From Dyella sp. A6 (lineage in GTDB: Bacteria > Pseudomonadota > Gammaproteobacteria > Xanthomonadales > Rhodanobacteraceae), in the NCBI RefSeq assembly GCF_036320485.1, contig NZ_CP132911.1, forward strand, positions 1,984,001 through 2,048,000: a stretch of 64,000 bases of DNA, read 5' to 3'. Below the pieces are notes generated by a model. That model searched no databases, was not told the DNA's origin, and saw only the letters and a list, made by a program, of their open reading frames with translations. Shown here in pieces: positions 52,578 to 60,772 of the stretch. A program made the translations under genes and the position numbers. How positions within the stretch are numbered: position 1 is the stretch's first letter; every line of letters starts with the position of its first letter.

Positions 52578-54368
52578 CTACTTGTCAACCTTGAGTACGG
52601 CGAGGAAGGCTTCCTGCGGAATCTCCACCCGACCGACCTGCTTCATGCGCTTCTTGCCTTCCTTCTGCTTCTCGAGAAGCTTCTTCTTGCGACTGACATC
52701 GCCGCCATAACACTTGGCCAGAACGTTCTTGCGCAGCGCCTTGACGGTCGACCGCGCGATGATCTGCGCGCCGATGGCCGCCTGGATCGCCACGTCGAAC
52801 TGCTGGCGCGGAATCAGTTCCTTCATCCGCTCGACCAGGTCGCGCCCGCGGCGATCGGCATGCGAGCGGTGCACGATCAGGCTCAACGCATCCACCCGGT
52901 CGCCATTGATCAGCACGTCGACACGCACAAACGGGCCGGCATCGAAACGCTCGTGGTGATAATCCATCGAGGCATAGCCACGCGACACCGACTTGAGGCG
53001 ATCGAAGAAGTCGAGCACCACCTCGGCCAGCGGCAGTTCGTAGGTGATCTGCACCTGAGTGGCAAGGTACTGGATCGAGCGCTGGATGCCGCGCTTCTCT
53101 TCGCACAGCGTGATGATGTTGCCGATGTAATCGGGCGGTGTGAGGATGTTGGCCACGATGATCGGCTCGCGGATCTCCTCGATCTGCGGCGACGGCGGCA
53201 GCTTGGCCGGATTGTCCAGCGGCATCACGCTGCCGTCGGTCTTCAGCACCTCGTACACCACGGTCGGCGCCGTGGTGATCAGGTCCAGATCGTATTCGCG
53301 CTCCAGCCGCTCCTGCACGATCTCCATGTGCAGCATGCCCAGGAAGCCGCAGCGGAAGCCGAAACCCATGGCCTCCGAAGACTCCGGCTCGAAGAACAGC
53401 GCGGCATCGTTCAGGCGCAGCTTGTCCAGTGCCTCGCGCAGCGCCGGATAATCGTCGGCGGAGACCGGAAACAGGCCCGCGAACACGCGCGGCTGCATGT
53501 GCTGGAAACCGGGCAGCGGCTTTTCCGCCGGCTTGCCGGCGTGGGTCAGCGTGTCGCCCACCGGTGCACCGTGCACATCCTTGATCGAAGCATTGACCCA
53601 GCCCACCTCGCCCGCCGAGAGCTTGTCCAGCTTCTTGCGCTTGGGCGTGAACACGCCGACGTCGTCCACTTCGTGGCTGCGTCCGGTCGACATCACCAGC
53701 AGCTTGTCGCCTGGTTTGATCTCGCCCTGCATCACGCGCACCAGCGACACTACGCCCAGATAGTTGTCGAACCACGAATCGATGATCAGCGCCTGCAGCT
53801 TGTCGGTGTCGCGAGGCTTCGGCGGCGGAATGCGCGCCACGATCGCCTCCAGCACCTCGGTGACGTTGAGGCCGGTCTTGGCGCTGACCGCCACCGCGTC
53901 GATGGCGTCGATCCCGATCACCGCCTCGATCTCGCCCTTCACCTTGTCGATGTCGGCCGTGGGCAGGTCGATCTTGTTGAGCACGGGCACCACTTCCAGC
54001 CCCATCTCGACCGCGGTGTAGCAGTTGGCGACCGACTGCGCCTCCACGCCCTGGGCGGCGTCCACCACCAGCAGCGCGCCCTCGCAGGCGGCCAGCGAGC
54101 GTGATACCTCGTAGCTGAAGTCCACGTGGCCCGGGGTGTCGATGAAGTTGAGCTGGTAGGTCTTGCCGTCGCGCGCGGTGTAAGGCAGCGACACGGACTG
54201 GGATTTGATGGTGATGCCGCGCTCGCGCTCGATCGGGTTGTTGTCGAGCACCTGCGCTTCCATCTCGCGCTCGGTCAGGCCGCCGCAGATCTGGATGATG
54301 CGGTCGGCAAGCGTCGACTTGCCGTGGTCGATGTGGGCGATGATGGAGAAATTGCGGATCAGTTCCAT
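52578..54368 (-). CDS. lepA: Elongation factor 4 (LepA)
   Basis: LepA is a ribosome-binding GTPase thought to help initiation and 30S biogenesis. The start at 54368 gives the conserved [19 protein letters not shown]; frames to 54398 and beyond are rejected. The 596-residue protein has the G domain ([30 protein letters not shown]), the EF-Tu/EF-G-like domains and the LepA-specific C-terminus ending [10 protein letters not shown]. It heads the lepA-lepB pair. Confidence 0.97.
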   Translation of the reverse strand: MELIRNFSIIAHIDHGKSTLADRIIQICGGLTEREMEAQVLDNNPIERERGITIKSQSVSLPYTARDGKTYQLNFIDTPGHVDFSYEVSRSLAACEGALLVVDAAQGVEAQSVANCYTAVEMGLEVVPVLNKIDLPTADIDKVKGEIEAVIGIDAIDAVAVSAKTGLNVTEVLEAIVARIPPPKPRDTDKLQALIIDSWFDNYLGVVSLVRVMQGEIKPGDKLLVMSTGRSHEVDDVGVFTPKRKKLDKLSAGEVGWVNASIKDVHGAPVGDTLTHAGKPAEKPLPGFQHMQPRVFAGLFPVSADDYPALREALDKLRLNDAALFFEPESSEAMGFGFRCGFLGMLHMEIVQERLEREYDLDLITTAPTVVYEVLKTDGSVMPLDNPAKLPPSPQIEEIREPIIVANILTPPDYIGNIITLCEEKRGIQRSIQYLATQVQITYELPLAEVVLDFFDRLKSVSRGYASMDYHHERFDAGPFVRVDVLINGDRVDALSLIVHRSHADRRGRDLVERMKELIPRQQFDVAIQAAIGAQIIARSTVKALRKNVLAKCYGGDVSRKKKLLEKQKEGKKRMKQVGRVEIPQEAFLAVLKVDK

Positions 54369-54493
54369 GGAACACGCTGTCAGCTTGCACCGCCGCACGC
54401 GAATGTGGGCAGCGTATCACCGGGATGGCGATATGAACTGGGCATTATCGCATGGAAAAGCACCTTGCCCCCGTCCCCATATCCTGCACGCGA

Positions 54494-54523
54494 GAGCGGC
54501 CCACCCATCCGGATGGACCGCTC
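54494..54523 (-). terminator. Hairpin downstream of degP
   Basis: GAGCGG (54494-54499) and CCGCTC (54518-54523) enclose an inner CATCC/GGATG repeat (54506-54515), forming an interrupted stem 16 bases after the degP stop. There is no T-run. It could separate the sigma-E operon from lepA. Confidence 0.45.
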
Positions 54524-54539
54524 CAGTCGCGATCGACGA

Positions 54540-56018
54540 TCAGTTGCCCGAGCCGCTCTTGCCCGAAGGCACACTCAGGCTCACGAAGTTGGTCTGACTA
54601 CCGCGCCGGACCAGCAGCAGCACCGTATCGCCGGGCTTCACGTGTGCCGTGGCGGCACGGAAGGCATCGACGCTGTCGATCTTCTGCTGGTTCACCATCA
54701 GGATCACATCGCCGTTCTGCAATCCGGCCTGGGCCGCCACCGGGCCGGTGATGTCGGAAATCACCACACCCTGGCCCGCCTTTAGACCCAGCTGCTCGCG
54801 CGTGTCCTTGTCCAGCGGCTGCACGGTCAGGCCCAGCGCCGCCGTACCGCCCCTAGCAGCCGGATTGACCTGGCCCATCAGGGCATTCTTGTCGCGCGGC
54901 ATGGTGCCGATGGTCGCCTCCAGGGTCAGCCGCTTGCCGTTGCGCAGCACCTCGACCGGCACCCGCGTGCCCGGCCTGGTCATCGCCACCATCGGCGGCA
55001 GATCCGCACCCTGTTCGATGGCATGGCCATTGAAGCCGAGGATGATGTCGCCCGGCTGGATCCCGGCCCGTTCGGCCGCGCTGCCCGGGGAAACCGTCAC
55101 CACGATCGCGCCATTGGCATCGGGCAGCTTCAGCGCCTTGACCACGTCGCTACCGACCGGCCTGATCTCCACGCCCAGCATGCCGCGCGTGACATAGCCC
55201 TTGGTCTTCAGCTGCTGCACCGCGTTCATCGCCACGTCGATCGGGATCGAGAACGACACGCCCATGTAGCCGCCGGTGTCGGAATAGATCTGCGAATTGA
55301 TGCCGACCACCTGGCCCTTCAAGTTGAACAGTGGGCCACCAGAATTGCCGCGGTTGATCGGCACGTCGGTCTGGATGAACGAGGTGTCCGGCTGGTCGCC
55401 TGCGCCGAGGTTGCGGCCCACCGCGCTGACGATGCCCTGGGTGACCGTGTAGTCGAAGCCGAACGGCGAACCGATCGCCAGCACCCACTGGCCAGCCTTG
55501 AGCGTGTGCGAGTCGCCGATAGTCACCGTCGGCAACGGTTTGCCGGCATTGATCTTCAGCAGCGCGATGTCATAGGTGGGATCGGTACCGACCACCTTGG
55601 CGACCAGGGTGCGGCGGTCCTGCAGGCGCACCGTCACCTTGTTCGCATGGGCGACCACGTGGTTGTTGGTCAGGATGTAGCCATCGCTGGAGATGATGAA
55701 ACCCGAGCCCAGCGAGATATGTGCCTGCTGTCCGGGCGACGGCATCGACGGCATGCCGAAGAAATGGCGGAAGATCCACTGCGGATCATTCGGATTCCCC
55801 TGCCCTTGTCCCTGCCCCTGCATGTACATGGAGTTCGTGCGCGAGCCGTCGTACTTGGCCTCGACATGGACAACGGCAGGCGCATTCTTCTGCACGATGC
55901 CAGTGAAGTCCGGTAGCGCGGGGGCGGCGGGGGCACCCTGTGCCTGCACGTCGCCCACGGCGACAAAGCCCACGGCAAGGGCGCAGCACATCAACGTGCG
56001 CCAGAAGGGTCGGTTCAT
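54540..56018 (-). CDS. degP: Periplasmic serine protease DegP/MucD
   Basis: The 492-residue HtrA protein degrades or refolds damaged envelope proteins. It has a signal peptide ending VQAQ, a trypsin-like domain with the triad His120 (TNNHVV), Asp150 (YDIALL) and Ser226 (GNSGGP), and two PDZ domains (about 275-380 and 390-490). A QGQGQGQG tract at 68-75 in the LA-loop region is a low-complexity oddity. AGGAGGAA precedes the start. It lies 118 bases after rseA in the rpoE-rseA-degP order of Xanthomonadales, where it corresponds to MucD of Pseudomonas. Confidence 0.95.
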   Translation of the reverse strand: MNRPFWRTLMCCALAVGFVAVGDVQAQGAPAAPALPDFTGIVQKNAPAVVHVEAKYDGSRTNSMYMQGQGQGQGNPNDPQWIFRHFFGMPSMPSPGQQAHISLGSGFIISSDGYILTNNHVVAHANKVTVRLQDRRTLVAKVVGTDPTYDIALLKINAGKPLPTVTIGDSHTLKAGQWVLAIGSPFGFDYTVTQGIVSAVGRNLGAGDQPDTSFIQTDVPINRGNSGGPLFNLKGQVVGINSQIYSDTGGYMGVSFSIPIDVAMNAVQQLKTKGYVTRGMLGVEIRPVGSDVVKALKLPDANGAIVVTVSPGSAAERAGIQPGDIILGFNGHAIEQGADLPPMVAMTRPGTRVPVEVLRNGKRLTLEATIGTMPRDKNALMGQVNPAARGGTAALGLTVQPLDKDTREQLGLKAGQGVVISDITGPVAAQAGLQNGDVILMVNQQKIDSVDAFRAATAHVKPGDTVLLLVRRGSQTNFVSLSVPSGKSGSGN

Positions 56019-56136
56019 GGTTTCCTCCTAGGTTTTTCGGACACACCCCAAGGAGACGGCCCATCGCACGAGCCATCCGGAGCGGATCTGACGGAAACGG
56101 TAGGTGGCCGGAGAGGAAGTTCTCACGGCCACCGGC

Positions 56137-56826
56137 TCACTGGGCCGAAGCGGCCTGCCGCATCGGACTGCGGTTGGCGGCCTGGTTCGGATCGATCAGC
56201 AGCAGGTAGCTGCCATCGCCGGTGCTCAGGGTGCGGTACCCGCGCACCCGGTAAGGGCGCATCGCGTCGCTGTTGGGATCGCCCAGGGTCAGCGAGGCAC
56301 GCTCGCTCAGCTGCGAAGCGGCATTCGCGCTCAGCCACGGCGGCACGACCGCCGGCGCCGCCGCACTGGCCGGCTGGCGTCGGGCAAGCGACACGTCGGC
56401 CACCTGCTGCCTGGCCTGCGGCGCAGCCGCGGGCGGCATGCTCGCCATCTGCGGCGATGCGCCACGCACACCGCTGTCGCCGGTAGGCTGGGCCACCATC
56501 AACGCAACTGCGGCCACGCCCGCCGCGATCGCGCCACCGGCCGACCAGTGCAGCCAGCGACGCCGGGCATGCGGCACAGCCGTGGAACCGGTCGACACCA
56601 CCGCGCTCGACTCGGCCTCGATGGTCAGCATGACCCGCGCGGCGAAACCGGACGATGCGAGCAGCGGCAACTCCTTGCGCAGCCCGTCACGCGCCACATG
56701 ATGCCTGCTCCATGCATCGAGCAGGGCCGCATCGTGATCGAGCCGGCGCAGCAGGAAGCGGAGTTCCTCCCGGGACAGCTCGCCGTCGACGCCGGCAGAG
56801 AGATTTTCGCGATGCGATTCAGTCAT
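56137..56826 (-). CDS. rseA: Anti-sigma-E factor RseA family protein
   Basis: The 229-residue protein has the RseA N-terminal sigma-binding domain (LSAGVDGELSREELRFLLRR and SRHHVARDGLRKELP), a single membrane helix near 92-112 and a Pro/Ala/Gln-rich periplasmic region. It would hold RpoE at the membrane until cleaved under envelope stress. Its start overlaps the rpoE stop (ATGA). No RseB (MucB) follows, so the periplasmic brake present in Escherichia coli is absent from this operon. Confidence 0.88.
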   Translation of the reverse strand: MTESHRENLSAGVDGELSREELRFLLRRLDHDAALLDAWSRHHVARDGLRKELPLLASSGFAARVMLTIEAESSAVVSTGSTAVPHARRRWLHWSAGGAIAAGVAAVALMVAQPTGDSGVRGASPQMASMPPAAAPQARQQVADVSLARRQPASAAAPAVVPPWLSANAASQLSERASLTLGDPNSDAMRPYRVRGYRTLSTGDGSYLLLIDPNQAANRSPMRQAASAQ

Positions 56827-57419
56827 GATGTGTGGTCCTCGCGGTTCGACAATAGCGGCCGCAATTGCTCATCGATCGCTTCGCGTGCCCGGAAGATGCG
56901 CGAACGCACCGTACCGATCGGACAATCCATCGCAGCGGCGATCTCTTCGTAGCTCAGCCCATCCATCTCGCGCAGCGTGATGGCTGTCCTCAGCTCCTCA
57001 GGCAGTGCTTGGACAGTGGAAAATACGGTTTGTTCAATTTCCTGCCGCATTAATTCGCGCTCGGGCGTCGCGTTGTCCTGCATGCGGTCGGCCCCCGGCA
57101 CGAACACGGCATCCTCGATGGCGATGTCGTCGCTGGGCGGACGACGTCCCTGCGCCACCAGGTGGTTCTTGGCGGTGTTCACTGCGATCTTGTACATCCA
57201 GGTGTAGAACTGGCTGTCGCCACGGAACGAACCGATCGCCCGCCAGGCCCGCACAAAGGCCTCCTGGGCCACGTCTTCGCATTCGGCATGGTTGTGCACG
57301 TAGCGGGAAATCAGACCGATGACCTTGTGCTGGTACTTGCGCACCAGCAAGTCGAAAGCCCGCTTGTCGCCCCCCTGCACGCGCTCGACCAGCGCACTAT
57401 CGAGTTCGTTCTCGCCCAT
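56823..57419 (-). CDS. rpoE: RNA polymerase sigma-E factor
   Basis: The 198-residue ECF sigma factor has region 2 (FDLLVRKYQHKVIGLISRY, DVAQEAFVRAWRAI, FYTWMYKIAVNTAKNHLV) and region 4 (LPEELRTAITLREMDGLSYE, IAAAMDCPIGTVRSRIFRAR). AAGGAG precedes the start. It controls envelope stress genes, and a matching promoter lies upstream, which suggests autoregulation. Coupled to rseA by a 4-base overlap. Confidence 0.96.
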   Translation of the reverse strand: MGENELDSALVERVQGGDKRAFDLLVRKYQHKVIGLISRYVHNHAECEDVAQEAFVRAWRAIGSFRGDSQFYTWMYKIAVNTAKNHLVAQGRRPPSDDIAIEDAVFVPGADRMQDNATPERELMRQEIEQTVFSTVQALPEELRTAITLREMDGLSYEEIAAAMDCPIGTVRSRIFRAREAIDEQLRPLLSNREDHTS

Positions 57420-57484
57420 CCGGGCCGTCTCCTTCGTTTCTCTGCCGCCGCACCCCCAAGGTGCCGCCGGATGGATGAGGTGTC

Positions 57485-57511
57485 TCTGACCAGCATCGCG
57501 CCCGCAAGTTC
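57485..57511 (-). promoter_or_regulatory. Sigma-E type promoter upstream of rpoE
   Basis: On the minus strand a -35 GAACTT (57511-57506) is separated by 16 bases from a -10 TCAGA (57489-57485), close to the sigma-E consensus GGAACTT/TCTGA. It lies about 65 bases upstream of the rpoE start, so sigma-E likely drives its own operon. Confidence 0.7.
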
Positions 57512-57567
57512 AGCACGAATGAGCGCCGCAACCAACTATGGCGTAGATTGGGCCTCCGGCGGGCCGC

Positions 57568-60138
57568 TCAAGGCAACGCGATGGGGTCCCGGCCGCTGAG
57601 CACGGTTTCGCGTTCAGCCAGCAGCCGATCGAAACTGGCCGTCGGCAGCGGCCGGCAGAACAGGTATCCCTGCAGTTCGTCGCAGCCGTTCTGGCGCAGG
57701 AACTTGAGGTGCTGCTCGATCTCCACGCCCTCGGCCACCACTTCGCGGTTCAGCCGGTGAGCCATGTCGATGGTGGCCCGCACGATCGCCTCGTCATCGG
57801 GATCCACCCCGATATTGCGCACAAAGCTCTGGTCGATCTTGATGCGGTCGGCCGGGAGCTTGCGCAGGTAGTCGAGCGAAGCGGCGCCGGTACCGAAATC
57901 GTCGATGGCGATGCGGCAACCGAGCCGGTGCAGACCATGCATGTTCTCGATCAGGTTCGGCATGGTCTTGATGCTAATGCTCTCGGTAACCTCGAGCTCG
58001 AGCAAGGCCGGATCCAGCCCGGTTTCCGTCAGCACCCGGCTGACCACGGCGACCAGTTCCGGCTGCATCAGCTGCACCACGGACAGGTTCACGCCCAGAC
58101 GCAGGCGCAGCCCATGCCGGCGCTCCCATTCCATGGCCTGGTGGCAAGCCGTGCGCAGTACCCACTCGCCGATGGATACGATCAGTCCGGTTTCCTCCGC
58201 CAATGGAATGAAGAAGCCCGGACTGATCGCGCCGAGTTCCGGATGCTCCCAGCGCAGCAGCGCCTCCATGCCCACGATGTCCTCGCTGACGGCATCCACC
58301 TGCGGCTGATAGAACACACGTAGCTCGCCATTACCCTCGGCATGACGCAGGCTGCTCTTCAGCGCAGCGTTCTGCTGGTCCTGGACCGGACTGGCATCGT
58401 AGACACGGTAGTTGTTGCGCCCCCGGCCCTTCGCGTCGTACATCGCCTCGTCGGCATGCTTGAGCAGGGTCTCGGCATCCGCGGCATCCTTGGGAAAGAA
58501 GCTGATACCGATCGAAGCGGTCACCTGCAATTCGGTGCCGTCTCTCAATTGCAGGGGCTTCTTCATCATCTGCACGATTTTTTCGGCCACCCGCTGCACG
58601 TCATCGTTTTTCACGATATGACGCAACACCAGGATGAACTCGTCACCCGCATACCGGGCCACCGTGTCCGATGCACGGACGCTGCTGCGCAGGCGCTGGG
58701 TCACTGCCACAAGCACCTGGTCGCCGACCGCGTGACCCAGGTTGTCATTGATCGACTTGAACCGGTCCAGGTCGACGAACAGCACTGCAAAGTATTCGCC
58801 GGTGCGGTTGGCCTCGCGGATGATCGTGTCCAGGCGATCGTTGAACAGCAGGCGGTTGGGCAGCCCGGTCAGCGCGTCGATCAGCCCTTCTGCGCGCCCC
58901 TGCTCACGTACCCGCTGCAACTCCAGGGCGTGCGCGAAATGCGCCGCGGCACAACGCAGTACCGGCTCGACGATTTCCGGCTCCGCGAACGGCTGCCGGC
59001 TCCCGGCCAGCAAGGCACCCAGCACGCCCCGCCGTTCGTCGAGCAAGGGCAAGCCGACGAAGCCATGCAGGCCAAGGCCGGCTATCAGCGGGTCCGACTC
59101 GGCCAGCCGCTGCGCGTTGGATGCATGCATCAGCGCCTTGCCATCCAGTACCAGTCGCAGCGAAACCTGCAGAGGCGTGGCCGGCCAGGGATGCTCGTCG
59201 CCGCGCCAGCACTGCACCAACTGTGTCGGCTCCGCCGTTTCCTCCGGCAGAGCCGACCAGACAGCGAGATAGTCGAGTCCCATCTCGTCGACCAGCATCT
59301 GCGCCACACCGGCAATGTCGGCATGCTCTCCGCTGGTCGCGAAGATGCGCGCCAACAGGGTCAGCGCCACCGCCGGGCGCACACCAGCACGGTCGCTGCG
59401 AAAAACCAGTGCCACCGCATCACGGCCGGCATGCCTAACCCGCCGTGCGCTGACCTCACCACTGTCGAAACCCTGAAGCGCCCGGCGTCCGCAGGGATGC
59501 CAGCGGCGATCGGCCACACGCAGAACCTGATCGGCACGCACACTCTCGAACGCAATGACACCGTCGATGGGGTGATCGAGCACCGCGTGACTCGCCAGCC
59601 CGCTGTGACGGACCATCGCCGGACTGGCCTCGATGATCCGTTCGGTCGCAGGGTCGACGATGACCCACTCGTTGTCGTCTTCCTCGAAGACGAAACGGAA
59701 GTCGCTGTCCTGGCTGGCCACGCGCCCCTGGTTGTCCTGCGTCGGTCGCTTCGCCTGGCGCAGACGTCGACAACGTGCACCCAGCTCGCGATCGACCTGT
59801 CCTGCATGCAGCCAGTCGTCTATACCACCCGGCAACTGGGCCGGACGGATCGGGGCGTCGTCGGCCAGCACGGCAACCATCGGGACATCCGCACAACCTG
59901 GAATGCCACGCATCTGCGCGTAGCTTTCCAGGCAGGTGCGCACATCGCCATCGAAGGCCATCACGATCAGGGCCGGCGGGCTGTCGCTCTGCAGCAGGAT
60001 CTCGGCATGCGTGGGATTTCGCGCCGAATGGACCTGCATGTGTCCTTCACGATCCAGTGCATCGAACAATGCACGCCGCAATTCACGCTGGGCCGCCACC
60101 ACCAGCACCCCAGGTGACTGTCCGGTCATGGCCATCAC
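57568..60138 (-). CDS. Multidomain GGDEF/EAL c-di-GMP protein
   Basis: The 856-residue protein has a receiver-like N-terminus without a clear phospho-acceptor (about 8-120), a PAS-like region (about 150-255), a GAF-like region (about 260-415), GGDEF (about 425-585) and EAL (about 600-850). The GGDEF signature is RYAGDEFILVL, with Ala for the first Gly. The EAL domain keeps EALLRW, VNLSVVQL, ELEVTES, IDDFGTG, IKIDQSFV and EGVE, so phosphodiesterase activity is likely; cyclase activity is possible but less certain. No membrane span is present, so it is cytosolic. The GGDEF gene starts inside the end of an uncharacterised upstream gene, with a 4-base overlap. Confidence 0.9.
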   Translation of the reverse strand: MMAMTGQSPGVLVVAAQRELRRALFDALDREGHMQVHSARNPTHAEILLQSDSPPALIVMAFDGDVRTCLESYAQMRGIPGCADVPMVAVLADDAPIRPAQLPGGIDDWLHAGQVDRELGARCRRLRQAKRPTQDNQGRVASQDSDFRFVFEEDDNEWVIVDPATERIIEASPAMVRHSGLASHAVLDHPIDGVIAFESVRADQVLRVADRRWHPCGRRALQGFDSGEVSARRVRHAGRDAVALVFRSDRAGVRPAVALTLLARIFATSGEHADIAGVAQMLVDEMGLDYLAVWSALPEETAEPTQLVQCWRGDEHPWPATPLQVSLRLVLDGKALMHASNAQRLAESDPLIAGLGLHGFVGLPLLDERRGVLGALLAGSRQPFAEPEIVEPVLRCAAAHFAHALELQRVREQGRAEGLIDALTGLPNRLLFNDRLDTIIREANRTGEYFAVLFVDLDRFKSINDNLGHAVGDQVLVAVTQRLRSSVRASDTVARYAGDEFILVLRHIVKNDDVQRVAEKIVQMMKKPLQLRDGTELQVTASIGISFFPKDAADAETLLKHADEAMYDAKGRGRNNYRVYDASPVQDQQNAALKSSLRHAEGNGELRVFYQPQVDAVSEDIVGMEALLRWEHPELGAISPGFFIPLAEETGLIVSIGEWVLRTACHQAMEWERRHGLRLRLGVNLSVVQLMQPELVAVVSRVLTETGLDPALLELEVTESISIKTMPNLIENMHGLHRLGCRIAIDDFGTGAASLDYLRKLPADRIKIDQSFVRNIGVDPDDEAIVRATIDMAHRLNREVVAEGVEIEQHLKFLRQNGCDELQGYLFCRPLPTASFDRLLAERETVLSGRDPIALP

Positions 60139-60635
60139 AACAGCCAGCGCCCGTCGCGCAGCCGCGGCCGCAGAGCAACCCGCGGTGCGGCACTCATGCG
60201 TATCGCAACCTCATCAAGCCCGGCCACCAGCCGTGGCGGCGCATCCAGCAACACGACTCGACGCACCCGACCATCCGGCGCCTTGGCCAGTTGTCGCAGC
60301 AGCGTGTTGTCCATGGTGGACAGAGGTAGAGGAAAATCCGTCAGCAAGTAGATTCCGAAATGCTGACTTTGCTGCATATAGCGCAAGGCATTGCCCAGCC
60401 GCTGTGAACCGGGAATCTGGGCGTGCGATTCACGCAGGTTGCGCATACCTTCTTCGGGGCGCCACAGATAGATCGATTGGCCGCTGTGCCGCGCGATCGC
60501 CCGGAACTGCTCGATCAAGACCTGACTGTCGCCACCGTCGAGCACGACCAGCCCTCCCGGCGCCGCCAGGATGCGCTCCAGAATGTCGCTGCCGGCTAGC
60601 GGCTCGGGGGCCATCATGTTGTTCATCGCCGGCAT
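60135..60635 (-). CDS. Uncharacterised protein coupled to the GGDEF/EAL gene
   Basis: I do not recognise this 166-residue protein. It has no signal peptide or membrane helix. The sequence shows alternating hydrophobic strands and helices (GGLVVLDGGD, SIYLWRPEEGMRNLR, FGIYLLTDFPLPL, RRVVLLDAP) suggestive of an alpha/beta fold, possibly P-loop ATPase-like without a Walker A motif. Several Met codons near the N-terminus (60635, 60626, 60617) are possible starts and none has a clear ribosome site. Its stop overlaps the start of the c-di-GMP gene by four bases, so the two are translated together and probably act together. Function is unknown. Confidence 0.7.
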   Translation of the reverse strand: MPAMNNMMAPEPLAGSDILERILAAPGGLVVLDGGDSQVLIEQFRAIARHSGQSIYLWRPEEGMRNLRESHAQIPGSQRLGNALRYMQQSQHFGIYLLTDFPLPLSTMDNTLLRQLAKAPDGRVRRVVLLDAPPRLVAGLDEVAIRMSAAPRVALRPRLRDGRWLL

Positions 60636-60772
60636 ACGTTACGCGCTCGGACGCGAAGCGCAATAGCTCGCTCATTGACCTGTGACGTGGACGACAGGGC
60701 GTTCCGCCACCACCACGCGGGGTGTCTCGCAATCAACGCTACGGGACGGTATGGTGCGGACTCCCCCGCCAC

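Noticed and set aside
56019-56136. Second sigma-E promoter in front of degP
   Set aside because: A GAACTT is present but the nearest TCAGA is about 25 bases away instead of 15-17.
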